Shown piece after piece: positions 1-8,116 of a stretch of DNA of 38,515 bases. The DNA is from Comamonadaceae bacterium CD01 (lineage in GTDB: Bacteria > Pseudomonadota > Gammaproteobacteria > Burkholderiales > Burkholderiaceae_C), in the NCBI GenBank assembly GCA_002894305.1, contig PGEI01000021.1, positions 1 to 38,515 on the forward strand, in the 5' to 3' direction. The notes beneath the pieces are model-generated. The model was not told the origin of the DNA. It saw only the letters and a program-made list of their open reading frames with translations, and searched no databases. The position numbers were made by a program, and so were the translations under genes. Positions within the stretch are counted from its first letter, which is position 1; every line of letters starts with the position of its first letter.

Positions 1-48
1 CACTGTCTGCGCTTCACCTTCGCGTACTCGATTGATATAAAAACGGAA

Positions 49-585
49 TTACTTGGCGTCGGCCGCCTTGTCGCCGTCTTCCGCGGCAGGTGCCTGGGGC
101 TCGTCGAACTGGGCGCCGCCGGCATTGGCCATGTAGACCACCGCGCGGGCGATTTCAGTCTCGTTGAACTGGCCGCCGCTTTGCGGAGGCATGGCACCCA
201 TGCCGTGCAGCGCGGCGTTCAGCAGGGTGTCGTAGCCGGTCTTGATGCGCGGGCCCCATTCGCCGGCGTCGCCGTACTTGGGCGCTCCGGCCGCACCAGT
301 GGCGTGGCAGGCGGCGCACTGGGCCTTGAAGACCTCTTCGCCCGAATGCAGCGGGCGGTCGGCCTCGTCGACGGCGATCGTGACGTCGCCGACCTTCTGG
401 ATGCGCTTGGCGATGGCCATTTCCATGTTGCCGGCTCCGGCTCCGGGCTTGGGCGCGGAGGTGACGTACACGGCCAGGCCGATGATGATGAAGATGGGCA
501 GCACAAAACCCAGCACAACGCCGGCCAGCAATTGCTGAGGAGTCTTGATGGGGCCGGTGTGGGCTTGGTCGTGTGGGGTGCTCAT
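49..585 (-). CDS. Membrane-anchored cytochrome c5-like protein
   Basis: This encodes a 178-residue class I c-type cytochrome that probably carries electrons at the periplasmic face of the inner membrane. One hydrophobic segment (about residues 19-42) anchors the N-terminus. The haem-binding motif CAACH lies at residues 90-94, and a likely distal ligand is Met132 in the sequence GMGAMPP. The C-terminal tail after residue 160 is Ala- and acid-rich and low in complexity. The layout (anchor, linker, one haem domain with GMGAMPP) is that of the short cytochrome c5 family proteins common in Burkholderiales. The ATG is preceded by a GAGGA-type ribosome site. It lies downstream of the efflux operon on the same strand, but a TATAAT box in the 71-bp gap suggests separate transcription. 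The redox partner cannot be told from sequence. Confidence 0.9.
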   Translation of the reverse strand: MSTPHDQAHTGPIKTPQQLLAGVVLGFVLPIFIIIGLAVYVTSAPKPGAGAGNMEMAIAKRIQKVGDVTIAVDEADRPLHSGEEVFKAQCAACHATGAAGAPKYGDAGEWGPRIKTGYDTLLNAALHGMGAMPPQSGGQFNETEIARAVVYMANAGGAQFDEPQAPAAEDGDKAADAK

Positions 586-626
586 GGTGTCCTCGGTTTG
601 TTTTGCGTTACATCAACAGGGCACCG

Positions 627-632
627 ATTATA
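627..632 (-). promoter_or_regulatory. Probable -10 box of the cytochrome gene
   Basis: A perfect TATAAT reads on the minus strand about 42 bases before the cytochrome ATG, in the short gap after the efflux outer-membrane gene. No clear -35 box is visible at the expected spacing. The assignment rests on the -10 match and position only. Confidence 0.45.
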
Positions 633-656
633 GAAGTGCCCCGGCGCGCAGCAGCT

Positions 657-2111
657 TCATGACTGGGGTGCGTCCTCCTCGCCTTGGGGTTGTTGCGTCC
701 AGCCGCCGCCCAGCACCTTGTACATCGCCACCTGGTTGAGCTGCTGCTGCAGGCGCGCGGCCACCAGCGCCTGCTCGGAGCCGAACAGCGAGCGCTGCGC
801 GTCCAGCAGATCCAGGTGGCTGGCCACGCCGTTGCGGTAGCGCAGGTCGGCCAGCTCCAGGCTGCGGCGGTTGGCGTCGACCAGGGCCGTCTGCGCGTCG
901 ATCTCCTGGCGCAGCGTGTCCAGGCCGGCGAGGGCGTCGGAGACTTCGCGAAAAGCGCTCTGGATGGACTTCTCGTATTGCGCGAGCGCAATGTCGCGGC
1001 CCACCATGGCGGCGTCCAGATTGGCCTGGTTGCGCCCGGCGTCAAAAATCGGCAAGGCCGCCTGCGGCGCAAGCGAGAACGCCCAGCTGCCGCTCTTGAA
1101 CAGGCCCGACAACTCGGAGCTGACCGAGCCGAACTGCGCGGTCAGCGCAATGCGCGGGAAAAAGGCCGCGCGCGCCGCGCCGATGTTGGCATTGGCGCCG
1201 ATCAGCTGCTGCTCGGCCATGCGGATGTCCGGGCGCCGCGTCAGCAGATCCGACGGCAGGCCCACGGGCAGGGGCTGCATCGGCGAGTTGTCCTCCAGGC
1301 GCGCGCTGGTCAGGCTGGCGCGGATGTCCTCGGGCAGCGCCTGGCCGAGCAGCAGCACCAGCGCATTCTCGTCGAGCAGGCGCTGGCGCTGCTGCTGCGC
1401 CAGCGTGGCGCGCGCCGACTGCGCAAGGCTCAACGCCTGCGCGTAGTCGAGTTCGGAGCTGATGCCGTTGTCCAGTCGCAGGCGGGTGAGCTGCAGCGAC
1501 TGCTCGCGCGTTTGCAGCGTGCGCCGCGACAGGTCGAGCAGCTCCTCGTCGGCGCACAGCGTCAGCCAGCCCGAGGCGACGGCCGAAACCAGGCTGATCT
1601 GGGCCGACTTGCGTGCCTCGTCGGTGGCCAGGTACTGCGCCAGCGCCTGCTCCTTGAGCGCGGCGATGCGGCCGAAGAAGTCGATCTCCCAGGCGGTGAT
1701 GCCCACGCCGACCTGGAATTGGTTGGCGTACTGGCCGGAGGTGTTGGGCTGGCGCGTGGCATTGGCCAGTGCGCTCACGGTGGGGAATTGATCGGCGCGT
1801 CGGATCTGGAACTGCGCACGCGCCTGATCGACGTTGAGCATGGCGACGCGCAGGTCGCGGTTGTTGGCCAGCGCCATGCCGACCAGGCGCTGCAGGCGCG
1901 CGTCGGTGAAGTAATCCTTCCAGTCGATGGCCGTGGCCGCCGGGGCGTCGGCAGCCAGCGCAGGGCCGGCCAGGGTGTAGCCGGCGGGCAGCGGGGCGGC
2001 CGGGCGCTCATAGGTCGGAATGAAGCTGCAGCCGGCCAGCAGGGCGGCCGCGGCCAGGGCGGTCAGCCGAGGCGCGGTGTGCATGAAAGAAGAGGGCATG
2101 AGGGCTTTCAT
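657..2111 (-). CDS. RND efflux outer-membrane lipoprotein (OprM/NodT family)
   Basis: This is a 484-residue outer-membrane factor that forms the exit duct of the tripartite efflux system encoded with the next two genes. The N-terminus has a lipoprotein signal with lipobox LAGC and acylated Cys28, followed by the family start FIPTYERPAAP. The body has the repeated helical and beta structure of OprM/TolC-like proteins, including the motif LTRRPDIRMAEQQL. Length matches the family. Its start codon overlaps the stop of the pump gene (ATGA, 2108-2111), which supports co-translation. Met10, closer to the signal peptide, is an alternative start. Names in use for orthologues (oprM, adeK, ttgC) cannot be chosen from sequence alone. 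Confidence 0.95.
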   Translation of the reverse strand: MKALMPSSFMHTAPRLTALAAAALLAGCSFIPTYERPAAPLPAGYTLAGPALAADAPAATAIDWKDYFTDARLQRLVGMALANNRDLRVAMLNVDQARAQFQIRRADQFPTVSALANATRQPNTSGQYANQFQVGVGITAWEIDFFGRIAALKEQALAQYLATDEARKSAQISLVSAVASGWLTLCADEELLDLSRRTLQTREQSLQLTRLRLDNGISSELDYAQALSLAQSARATLAQQQRQRLLDENALVLLLGQALPEDIRASLTSARLEDNSPMQPLPVGLPSDLLTRRPDIRMAEQQLIGANANIGAARAAFFPRIALTAQFGSVSSELSGLFKSGSWAFSLAPQAALPIFDAGRNQANLDAAMVGRDIALAQYEKSIQSAFREVSDALAGLDTLRQEIDAQTALVDANRRSLELADLRYRNGVASHLDLLDAQRSLFGSEQALVAARLQQQLNQVAMYKVLGGGWTQQPQGEEDAPQS

Positions 2112-5100
2112 TCGGTGCTTTCGTGGTGCTGTGCCATTTTCATGTCGTGCTCATGCTGGCGTGTGCTGCCCTTGAACATGCTGCGCACGACGACGAAGAA
2201 CAGCGGAACGAAGATCACCGCCAGGAGGGTGCCGCTCACCATGCCGCCGACGACGCCGGTGCCGATGGCGCGCTGGCTGGCCGAGCTTGCGCCCGTGGAC
2301 AGGAACAGCGGCATCACGCCCAGCGTGAAGGCCAGCGACGTCATGATGATGGGGCGAAAGCGCAGGTGCGCCGCCGCCAGCGCCGCGGCCACCACGCTCT
2401 TGCCCTGGGCCTGCAAGTCCTTGGCGAACTCGATGATCAGAATGGCGTTCTTGGCCGACAGGCCGATGATGGTGATCAGGCCGATCTGGAAATACACGTC
2501 GTTGTCCATGCCGCGAAGCAGCGTGCCCAGCAGTACGCCGAGCACGCCCAGCGGCACGACCAGCATCACCGAGAACGGAATCGACCAGCTCTCATACAGC
2601 GCCGCCAGTGCCAGGAACACCGCCAGCAGCGAGAACGCATACAGCACCATGGCCTGGCCGCCGGCGAGCTTTTCCTCGCGCGACTGGCCCGTCCACTCGT
2701 AGCCAAAGCCCTCGGGCAGCTGGGCGGCCAGGCGCTCCATCTCGGCCATGGCGTCTCCCGTGCTGAAGCCCGGCGCGGCGGCGCCGGCGATCTTCATCGA
2801 CGGATAGCCGTTGTAGCGCACCGTCTGCATGGCGCCCGTGATCCAGTGCGTGGAGGCAAAGGTCGACAGCGGAACCACCTGCCCCTTGTTGTTGAGCACG
2901 GGAATATCGAGCACCTCCTCGGGGCGCATGCGCGCCGACACGTCGGCCTGCACCACGACGCGCTGCAGCCGTCCCTGGTTGGGGAAGTCGTTGATGTAGC
3001 TCGAGCCCAGCGCCGTCGACAGCGCGCTGCTGATGCTGTCAAAGCCCACGCCCAGCGCGGCGGCCTTTTCGCGGTCGATCTGGATCTGCATTTGCGGCGC
3101 ATCCTCCATGCCGTCCGGGCGCACGCCGTCCAGCACCTTGCTCTGCGCGGCCATGCTCAGCAGCTGGTTGCGCGCGGCAATCAGCGCGTCGTGGCCCTTG
3201 CTCGAGCGGTCTTGCAGGCGGAAGGTGAAGCCCGCGGCGTTGCCCAGCTCGGGGATGGCCGGCGGGCTGACGACGAAGATGAAGGCGTCGCGCACACCCC
3301 ACAGCGCGCCGGTGGCGCGGCCGGCCACGGCCTCGGCCGAGTGCGCCGGGCCAGGGCGCTCACTCCAGTCCTTGAGCGTGATGAAGGAAATACCCATGTT
3401 CTGGCCCTGGCCCGAGAACGAGAAGCCGGCCACGGTGACGACGTTGGCCACCTCGGGCTGGGCCATCATGTAAGTGCTGACCTCGGACATCACCGCCTCG
3501 GTGCGCGCCTGGCCGGCGCCCGGCGGCAGCTGCACGTTGCCCACCAGAAAGCCCTGGTCTTCATTGGGCAGAAAGGACGTGGGCAGGCGGTTGTAGACCA
3601 GCACCACCGCGCCGATCAGCGCCGCGTAGATGACCATCATGCGGGTGCTGCGGCGAATCAGCCGCGCCAGCCCCGACTCGTAGCCGCGCGTGGTCGAGGC
3701 AAAAGAGCGGTTGAACCAGCCAAAAAAACCCTTTTTATTGTGTTCCTCGGCCGTGACGGGCTTGAGCAGCGTGCCGCACAGCGCCGGCGTGAGCGACAGC
3801 GCCATGAAGGCCGAGAACGCGATCGACGTTGCCATGGTGGCGGCGAACTGGCGGTAGATGTTGCCGGTGGAGCCGGCAAAGAAGGCCAGCGGCACGAACA
3901 CCGAGATCAGCACCACGGTCACGCCGATGATGGCGCCCGAGATCTGCCCCATGGCCTTGCGCGTGGCCGGCAGCGGCGCCAGGCCTTCCTCGCGCATGAT
4001 GCGCTCGACGTTCTCGACGACGACGATGGCGTCGTCGACCACGATGCCGATCACCAGCACCATGCCGAACATGGTCAGCACGTTGATGGAAAAGCCCAGC
4101 GCCAGCAGCACCGCAAACGTGCCCAGCAGGGCAATGGGCACGACGATGGTCGGAATGACGGTGTAGCGAAAATTCTGCAGAAACAGAAACATCACCAGAA
4201 ACACCAGCACCACGGCTTCGACCAGCGTCTCGACCACCTTCTCGATGGAGACGGCGACGAAGGTCGAGGTGTCGTAGGGAATGGCGTAGCTCACTCCGTC
4301 CGGGAAAAAGGGTTCGAGCTCCTTGAACTTGGCCTTGACCAGCTTGGCCGTCTGCAGCGCGTTGGCGTTGGAGGTCAGCTGCACGCCCATGGCGGCGGCA
4401 GGCTTGCCGTTGAGGTTGGCGCCGCCGCTATAGCTTTGCGTGCCCAGCTCCACGCGCGCCACGTCGCGCATGCGCACCGAAGATCCGTCGGTGTTGGCGC
4501 GCAGCACGATGTCCTCGAACTGCTCGACCGTCGACAGCTGGCCCCGCACGACGATGGTGGCCGTCGTCATCTGGCCGTCGGCAATGGGCAGGTCGCCCAG
4601 GCTGCCGGCCGACACCTGCACGTTCTGCGCGCGGATGGCGGCGTTGACCTGGTCGAGCGAGATGTTCAGTCCCTTGAGCCTGGCCGGATCGACCCAGATG
4701 CGCATGGCGCGCTCGGCGCCAAAGTGCGTCACCGACCCCACGCCGGGCAGGCGCTGCAGCTCGGGCACGACGTTGCGCTCGGCGTAGTCGTCAAGCGCCG
4801 CCACGCTCACGTCCGGACTGTCGCTGGTGAGCATGGTGAACATCAGAAAGTTCGAGCGCGACTTCTCTACGCGCACGCCCTGCTGCACCACTACCGATGG
4901 CAGGCGCGGCGTGGCGCGCGAGAGGCGGTTTTGCACGTCCACCTGCGCCAGGTCGTCGTTGGTGCCCGGCTCGAAGCTGAGCACCACCGTGCCCGTGCCG
5001 TTGGCCTGCGCCGTCGCCTCCATATAGGCCAGGCCGGTGGCGCCGTTCATCTCGCGCTCGATGACCGACAGCACGCTGTCTTCCAGCGTCTGCGCGGTGG

Positions 5101-5254
5101 CGCCCGGGTAGGCGACCGACAGTTGAATGGTGGGCGGCGCCACCGACGGGTACTGGGCAATGGGCAGCTGGGTGATGGACACCGCGCCGATCACCATGAT
5201 GAAGATGGCGATGACCCAGGCAAAAATGGGTCGATCAATGAAAAACTTGGCCAT
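2108..5254 (-). CDS. RND multidrug efflux transporter (AcrB/MexB family)
   Basis: This 1048-residue inner-membrane pump is almost the same length as E. coli AcrB (1049). It belongs to the HAE-1 class, which exports drugs and other amphiphiles using the proton gradient. It starts with the typical MAKFFIDRPIFAWVIAIFIM. The proton-relay residues are present: paired Asp in GIVVDDAIVVVENVER (TM4) and Lys in LSAKNAILIIEFAKDL (TM10). The two large periplasmic loops carry the porter and docking domains. The gene sits 18 bases after the adaptor gene and overlaps the outer-membrane factor by ATGA, so all three should form one transcript. Substrate range is not predictable from sequence. Confidence 0.97.
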   Translation of the reverse strand: MAKFFIDRPIFAWVIAIFIMVIGAVSITQLPIAQYPSVAPPTIQLSVAYPGATAQTLEDSVLSVIEREMNGATGLAYMEATAQANGTGTVVLSFEPGTNDDLAQVDVQNRLSRATPRLPSVVVQQGVRVEKSRSNFLMFTMLTSDSPDVSVAALDDYAERNVVPELQRLPGVGSVTHFGAERAMRIWVDPARLKGLNISLDQVNAAIRAQNVQVSAGSLGDLPIADGQMTTATIVVRGQLSTVEQFEDIVLRANTDGSSVRMRDVARVELGTQSYSGGANLNGKPAAAMGVQLTSNANALQTAKLVKAKFKELEPFFPDGVSYAIPYDTSTFVAVSIEKVVETLVEAVVLVFLVMFLFLQNFRYTVIPTIVVPIALLGTFAVLLALGFSINVLTMFGMVLVIGIVVDDAIVVVENVERIMREEGLAPLPATRKAMGQISGAIIGVTVVLISVFVPLAFFAGSTGNIYRQFAATMATSIAFSAFMALSLTPALCGTLLKPVTAEEHNKKGFFGWFNRSFASTTRGYESGLARLIRRSTRMMVIYAALIGAVVLVYNRLPTSFLPNEDQGFLVGNVQLPPGAGQARTEAVMSEVSTYMMAQPEVANVVTVAGFSFSGQGQNMGISFITLKDWSERPGPAHSAEAVAGRATGALWGVRDAFIFVVSPPAIPELGNAAGFTFRLQDRSSKGHDALIAARNQLLSMAAQSKVLDGVRPDGMEDAPQMQIQIDREKAAALGVGFDSISSALSTALGSSYINDFPNQGRLQRVVVQADVSARMRPEEVLDIPVLNNKGQVVPLSTFASTHWITGAMQTVRYNGYPSMKIAGAAAPGFSTGDAMAEMERLAAQLPEGFGYEWTGQSREEKLAGGQAMVLYAFSLLAVFLALAALYESWSIPFSVMLVVPLGVLGVLLGTLLRGMDNDVYFQIGLITIIGLSAKNAILIIEFAKDLQAQGKSVVAAALAAAHLRFRPIIMTSLAFTLGVMPLFLSTGASSASQRAIGTGVVGGMVSGTLLAVIFVPLFFVVVRSMFKGSTRQHEHDMKMAQHHESTE

Positions 5255-5272
5255 GGGGCGTGCTCCGGTGGG

Positions 5273-6553
5273 TCAGGACTTGCTGGCGCCAGCGCCTGCG
5301 CTGCCGTCCGCGTTACCGTCCGCGCCGTCACCCGCGTTGCCATTGGCCGGCTTGGCCGGCAGCGTGTCGCCGCTGCCTGCGCCCGCCTCCACGGGCTGGA
5401 CGACCATCGGCTGGCCGGGCGCCACGCGCGGCAGCTTCTGAAAGCCGTCGACCATCACCTTCTCGCCTGCCTTGAGGCCACCCAGCACCACCCAGTCGCT
5501 GCCCTGGCTGGGGCCCAGCTTGACCGGGCGCGGCGCCACCTGCCCGCCGTCTCCCACCACCATCACCGTGTCGGCCGTGGCCGATCGCGTCACCGCCTGC
5601 TGGGGCAGCAAAATGGCGTTGTCCACCTGCGCCTGCTCCAGGCGCACGCGCACATACAGGCCGGGCAGCAGGTCGTACTGCGGGTTGGGCACTTCGGCGC
5701 GCAGCGTCACCTGGCCGCTGGTCGCGTCCACCGTCAGGTCGGTAAACAGCAGGCGGCCCTTGTGGGCATAAATGCTGCCGTCCTCCAGCACCACGCTGAC
5801 CTGCGCCGCGCCCTTGCCCGCCTGCTGGTACTTGCCGCTGGCCATGGCCGCGCGCAGCTTGAGCGCGTCGGCCGCCGACTGGGTGAAGTTGATGTACAGC
5901 GGGTTGATCTGCTGAATGACGGCCAGCTCGGTCGGCGTGCCCTGGCCGACGAGCGCGCCCTCGGTCACCAGTGCGCGGCCGATGCGCCCGGCAATCGGCG
6001 CCGTCACCGTGGCGTAACCCAGGTTGATGCGCGCCGTCGTCACCGCCGCCTTGGCTGCGGCCAGGTTGGCCTCGGAGGTTTTCTCTGCGGCCACCGCGTT
6101 GTCGTATTCCTGGCGGCTCACGGCATTGACCGCCACCAGCGGCTGGTAGCGCTGCGCCAGCGCACGGTTTTGCGCCAGGCTGGCCTGCGCCTGCGCGACG
6201 CTCGCCTGTGCCTGCTCAAGCGCCGCCTGGTAGGGCGCGCTGTCGATCAAAAACAGCGTCTGCCCGGCCTTCACGTCGCTGCCTTCGGTGAAGGTGCGCT
6301 TTTGCAAAATGCCCGCGGCGCGCGCGCGCACCTCGGCCACGCGCGACGCCTCCAGACGGCCGGGCAGCTCGTTGACCAGGCCGACCGCCGCGGGCGCCAC
6401 GGTCACCACGCCCACCTGGGGCGCGGGTGGCGGCCCGCCCGCACCCTGAGGGGCAGCGTCGCGTTGGCCGCAGGCGGCAAGAAGCAGGGCGGCGGCGGCC
6501 GACAGGGCCAGGGCGCCGGTGCGCAGAGGGTTGGCGTTGTTGGTGCGGAACAT
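5273..6553 (-). CDS. RND efflux periplasmic adaptor (AcrA/MexA family)
   Basis: This 426-residue membrane fusion protein links the pump to the outer-membrane duct. A lipoprotein signal ends in LAAC with Cys28 as lipid attachment site. The barrel-sandwich (lipoyl-like) part is recognisable from VRARAAGILQKRTFTEGSDV and ITAPIAG-like sequence (ATVTAPIAGRIGRALVTEG). The helical hairpin (QASVAQAQASLAQNRALAQR) lies between its halves. The C-terminal tail is rich in Gly, Ala, Asp and Asn and varies in the family. This is the first gene of the operon. Its ATG lies about 95 bases from the palindromic operator shared with the divergent tetR-type gene, so repression by that protein is likely. Confidence 0.96.
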   Translation of the reverse strand: MFRTNNANPLRTGALALSAAAALLLAACGQRDAAPQGAGGPPPAPQVGVVTVAPAAVGLVNELPGRLEASRVAEVRARAAGILQKRTFTEGSDVKAGQTLFLIDSAPYQAALEQAQASVAQAQASLAQNRALAQRYQPLVAVNAVSRQEYDNAVAAEKTSEANLAAAKAAVTTARINLGYATVTAPIAGRIGRALVTEGALVGQGTPTELAVIQQINPLYINFTQSAADALKLRAAMASGKYQQAGKGAAQVSVVLEDGSIYAHKGRLLFTDLTVDATSGQVTLRAEVPNPQYDLLPGLYVRVRLEQAQVDNAILLPQQAVTRSATADTVMVVGDGGQVAPRPVKLGPSQGSDWVVLGGLKAGEKVMVDGFQKLPRVAPGQPMVVQPVEAGAGSGDTLPAKPANGNAGDGADGNADGSAGAGASKS

Positions 6554-6645
6554 GCAAGTCCTTTGGTGGCATCAGAGGCTGAGAGGCCAGACTCCGGAAG
6601 CCTGCCATAAGGTCAAACCCGGAGATCATTGTTCGAAAGCGCGCA

Positions 6646-6676
6646 ATTATACATACATGCGTGAATGTATACTCAA
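6646..6676 (-). promoter_or_regulatory. Minus-strand promoter of the efflux operon
   Basis: On the minus strand a TATAAT box (6651 down to 6646) is preceded by TTGAGT (6676 down to 6671) with a 19-base spacer, slightly long for a sigma-70 promoter. The spacer is almost entirely occupied by the palindromic operator, so repressor binding would block this promoter. Confidence 0.55.
6648..6671. promoter_or_regulatory. AcrR-like palindromic operator
   Basis: A 24-bp imperfect palindrome (20 of 24 positions symmetric) lies between the adaptor gene and the divergent TetR-family gene. Its core ACATACAT-N2-GTGAATGTAT closely follows the known E. coli AcrR operator, which has the same half-sites. It overlaps the promoter of the efflux operon and a TATACT box (6668-6673) reading toward the regulator gene, so one site could control both directions. 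The match is seen directly; binding is inferred. Confidence 0.8.
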
Positions 6677-6708
6677 CTGCTTTCACTGTTTTCGGAGACA
6701 TCAAAACC

Positions 6709-7329
6709 ATGGCTCGCCGCACCAAGGAAGATGCCGATGCCACCCGCAATCGCTTGCTGGATGCGGCCGAATGCGTCTTTCATGAAAAAGGCGTCTCCAA
6801 AGCCTCGCTCAATGATATTGCGCAAGCCGCTGGCGCGACGCGCGGGGCCATTTACTGGCACTTCAAGGACAAGTTCGACCTGCTCGATGCCGTGATGGAG
6901 CGCCTGCGCCAGCCGCTGACGCTGGACTATCTGGACGTCGAGCCCGCCCCCGGCGTGCCTGCGCTCGAGTGCCTGCGCGCGATGATCGACGGCATCTTCG
7001 CCACCGTCGAAGGCGACGCCCACCTGCGCCGCGTGCTTGAAATTGCCATGTTTCGCGTGGAATACGTCGGCGAGCTCAGCGCCATGCGCGAGCGCCACCT
7101 CGACTCCCTGCTGCTCCTGCGCGAGCGTTTCGCACGCAACCTGCAGCAAGCCAGCCTGGACGCGGGCGTGCAGCTGCCCATAGACATCGCCGCCGCCGCC
7201 ATCGGCCTGCAGGGGCTGTTCGACGGATTGCTGCAGGCGTGGATTCTGTCGGATGCCGGCTTCACCCTGCGTGCCCACGGCCGCGGCGCCGTCGACGCCT
7301 ATCTGCGCGGCCTGGGCTTTGCGCTGTGA
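6709..7329 (+). CDS. TetR/AcrR-family efflux repressor
   Basis: This 206-residue DNA-binding regulator is the probable local repressor of the efflux operon. The N-terminal helix-turn-helix spans about residues 32-51 and contains the family signature DIAQAAGATRGAIYWHFKDK. The C-terminal ligand domain resembles AcrR/TtgR (FRVEYVGELSAM region). The start chosen is ATG 6709 (MARRTKEDAD), the usual start of this subfamily. The in-frame GTG at 6661 lies inside the operator and adds 16 residues with no family character. The gene is divergent from the pump genes. Its stop codon TGA sits at the left edge of an inverted-repeat element. Confidence 0.94.
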   Translation: MARRTKEDADATRNRLLDAAECVFHEKGVSKASLNDIAQAAGATRGAIYWHFKDKFDLLDAVMERLRQPLTLDYLDVEPAPGVPALECLRAMIDGIFATVEGDAHLRRVLEIAMFRVEYVGELSAMRERHLDSLLLLRERFARNLQQASLDAGVQLPIDIAAAAIGLQGLFDGLLQAWILSDAGFTLRAHGRGAVDAYLRGLGFAL

Positions 7330-7566
7330 CCCTAAATTCGGCAGTTGACCGCTTGCCACCTCCGATAAGGTCTTGTGGATAGAGCGTTTTTTGATTACGG
7401 CGTGGCTCGCCTTGCGGGTAACCGCGCTATGCACCCGCCAGCACCGCGCTCGCCACACCATGCGGCGTTGCTCCTCCTTGCGGGCAGTAGCCCGCTGCGT
7501 CGTCGCGCCTTGCCTGGCGCGCCGATCACGGCACTGGCAAGCGCATCCAACTACCGAATTTAGGGT
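7329..7566. mobile_element. MITE-like element with ~30-bp terminal inverted repeats
   Basis: The left end (7329-7358) and right end (7535-7566) are near-perfect inverted repeats. Both begin CCCTAAATTCGG reading inward, share AGTTG and end with GCTTGCCA, with one substitution and a small length difference in the middle. The ~236-bp unit from CCCTAAA to TTTAGGG is flanked on both sides by TGA (7327-7329 and 7566-7568), a possible 3-bp target duplication. The left TGA is the stop codon of the TetR-type gene. No convincing transposase is encoded. The interior contains further hairpins such as GCGGGC-AGTA-GCCCGC at 7480-7495. It is a non-autonomous element or an intergenic repeat family; a parent element cannot be named. 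Confidence 0.7.
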
Positions 7567-7595
7567 GACCGGCGTGCAATAATGCGCGGCTGCCT

Positions 7596-7635
7596 GCATT
7601 CATGTGAATATCCATGCGGATATTCACATGAATGC
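7596..7635. repeat. Perfect 18-bp hairpin upstream of tRNA-Arg
   Basis: Arms at 7596-7613 and 7618-7635 are exact reverse complements separated by ATGC. The arms are AT-richer than the surroundings. No T-run follows, so it is not a classic terminator. It lies 35 bases before the tRNA and would be in the 5' leader of the tRNA precursor if a CAATAATG box near 7578 is the promoter. Confidence 0.85.
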
Positions 7636-7670
7636 CAGCGCAGCAAACGGGCGCACCGCGTGCGCTCCCA

Positions 7671-7746
7671 GCGGCTGTAGCTCAGTGGATAGAGTATCGG
7701 CCTCCGAAGCCGAGGGTCGTGGGTTCGATCCCCGCCAGCCGCGCCA
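7671..7746 (+). tRNA. tRNA-Arg (anticodon CCG)
   Basis: This is a full cloverleaf. The acceptor stem GCGGCTG pairs with CAGCCGC. The D-arm is GCTC/GAGT and the anticodon stem is TCGGC/GCCGA, with loop CTCCGAA and anticodon CCG at 7704-7706. The T-arm GTGGG-TTCGATC-CCCGC is followed by discriminator G and an encoded CCA (7744-7746). It reads CGG arginine codons. The gene lies directly upstream of the restriction-like accessory cassette. No direct repeat of its 3' end was found at the far side of that cassette. Confidence 0.97.
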
Positions 7747-7837
7747 AATACCAAGCTCACGCTCAACCCCTGCCGGGGAGCGCCGGCAGCACTTCTAAAA
7801 CCCGCGTGCGCTTTCTTGATTAGCAAGCTGTCTCAGA

Positions 7838-7951
7838 CTCCTTCCCCCTCTGGGGGAAGGTGGGGATGGGGGCTGCCTGCAGGCAGCCAAGCACATGCCC
7901 GAGCCAGCGTCGCTGGCCCCCGCTCCAGCCCTCCCCCAAAGGGGGAGGGAG
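7838..7951. repeat. GC-rich palindrome cluster (REP-like intergenic repeat)
   Basis: Four palindromes lie in a row. They are a CCTTCCCCC/GGGGGAAGG hairpin (7840-7860), a perfect 18-bp palindrome GGCTGCCTGCAGGCAGCC (7871-7888), GCCAGCG/CGCTGGC (7903-7917), and CCCTCCCCC/GGGGGAGGG with AAA loop (7929-7949). The outer two units are themselves inverted copies of each other, together with their GCCCCC-type flanks, so the whole block is one large imperfect inverted repeat. It lies between the tRNA and the methyltransferase gene. It may help end tRNA transcription, but no T-run follows. The rest of 7747-8116 holds no gene that I can support. Confidence 0.75.
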
Positions 7952-8116
7952 CAAAAAAGCGCTTTGCTTCCCATCCCGATCTACGCTGGCACCGACTCAC
8001 GAGGGTTATGTAGGGCATCCCTTGCCCTTGCTCTGGCGCGCGGCGCGCCATTGCACGGTTGCCGGCCGCAATAATGGGCGCCGCAATGCCTCTCGCCCCT
8101 CCCGTCCCTCTCGCCC

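Noticed and set aside
2123-6610. A very long plus-strand open frame opposite the efflux pump and adaptor genes
   Set aside because: Its translation is rich in His, Arg and Gln, has no domain, and mirrors the codon bias of the true genes. It is a shadow in high-GC DNA.
6661-6708. GTG start for the TetR-type regulator
   Set aside because: It lies inside the operator palindrome and adds residues foreign to the family; ATG 6709 gives the standard N-terminus.
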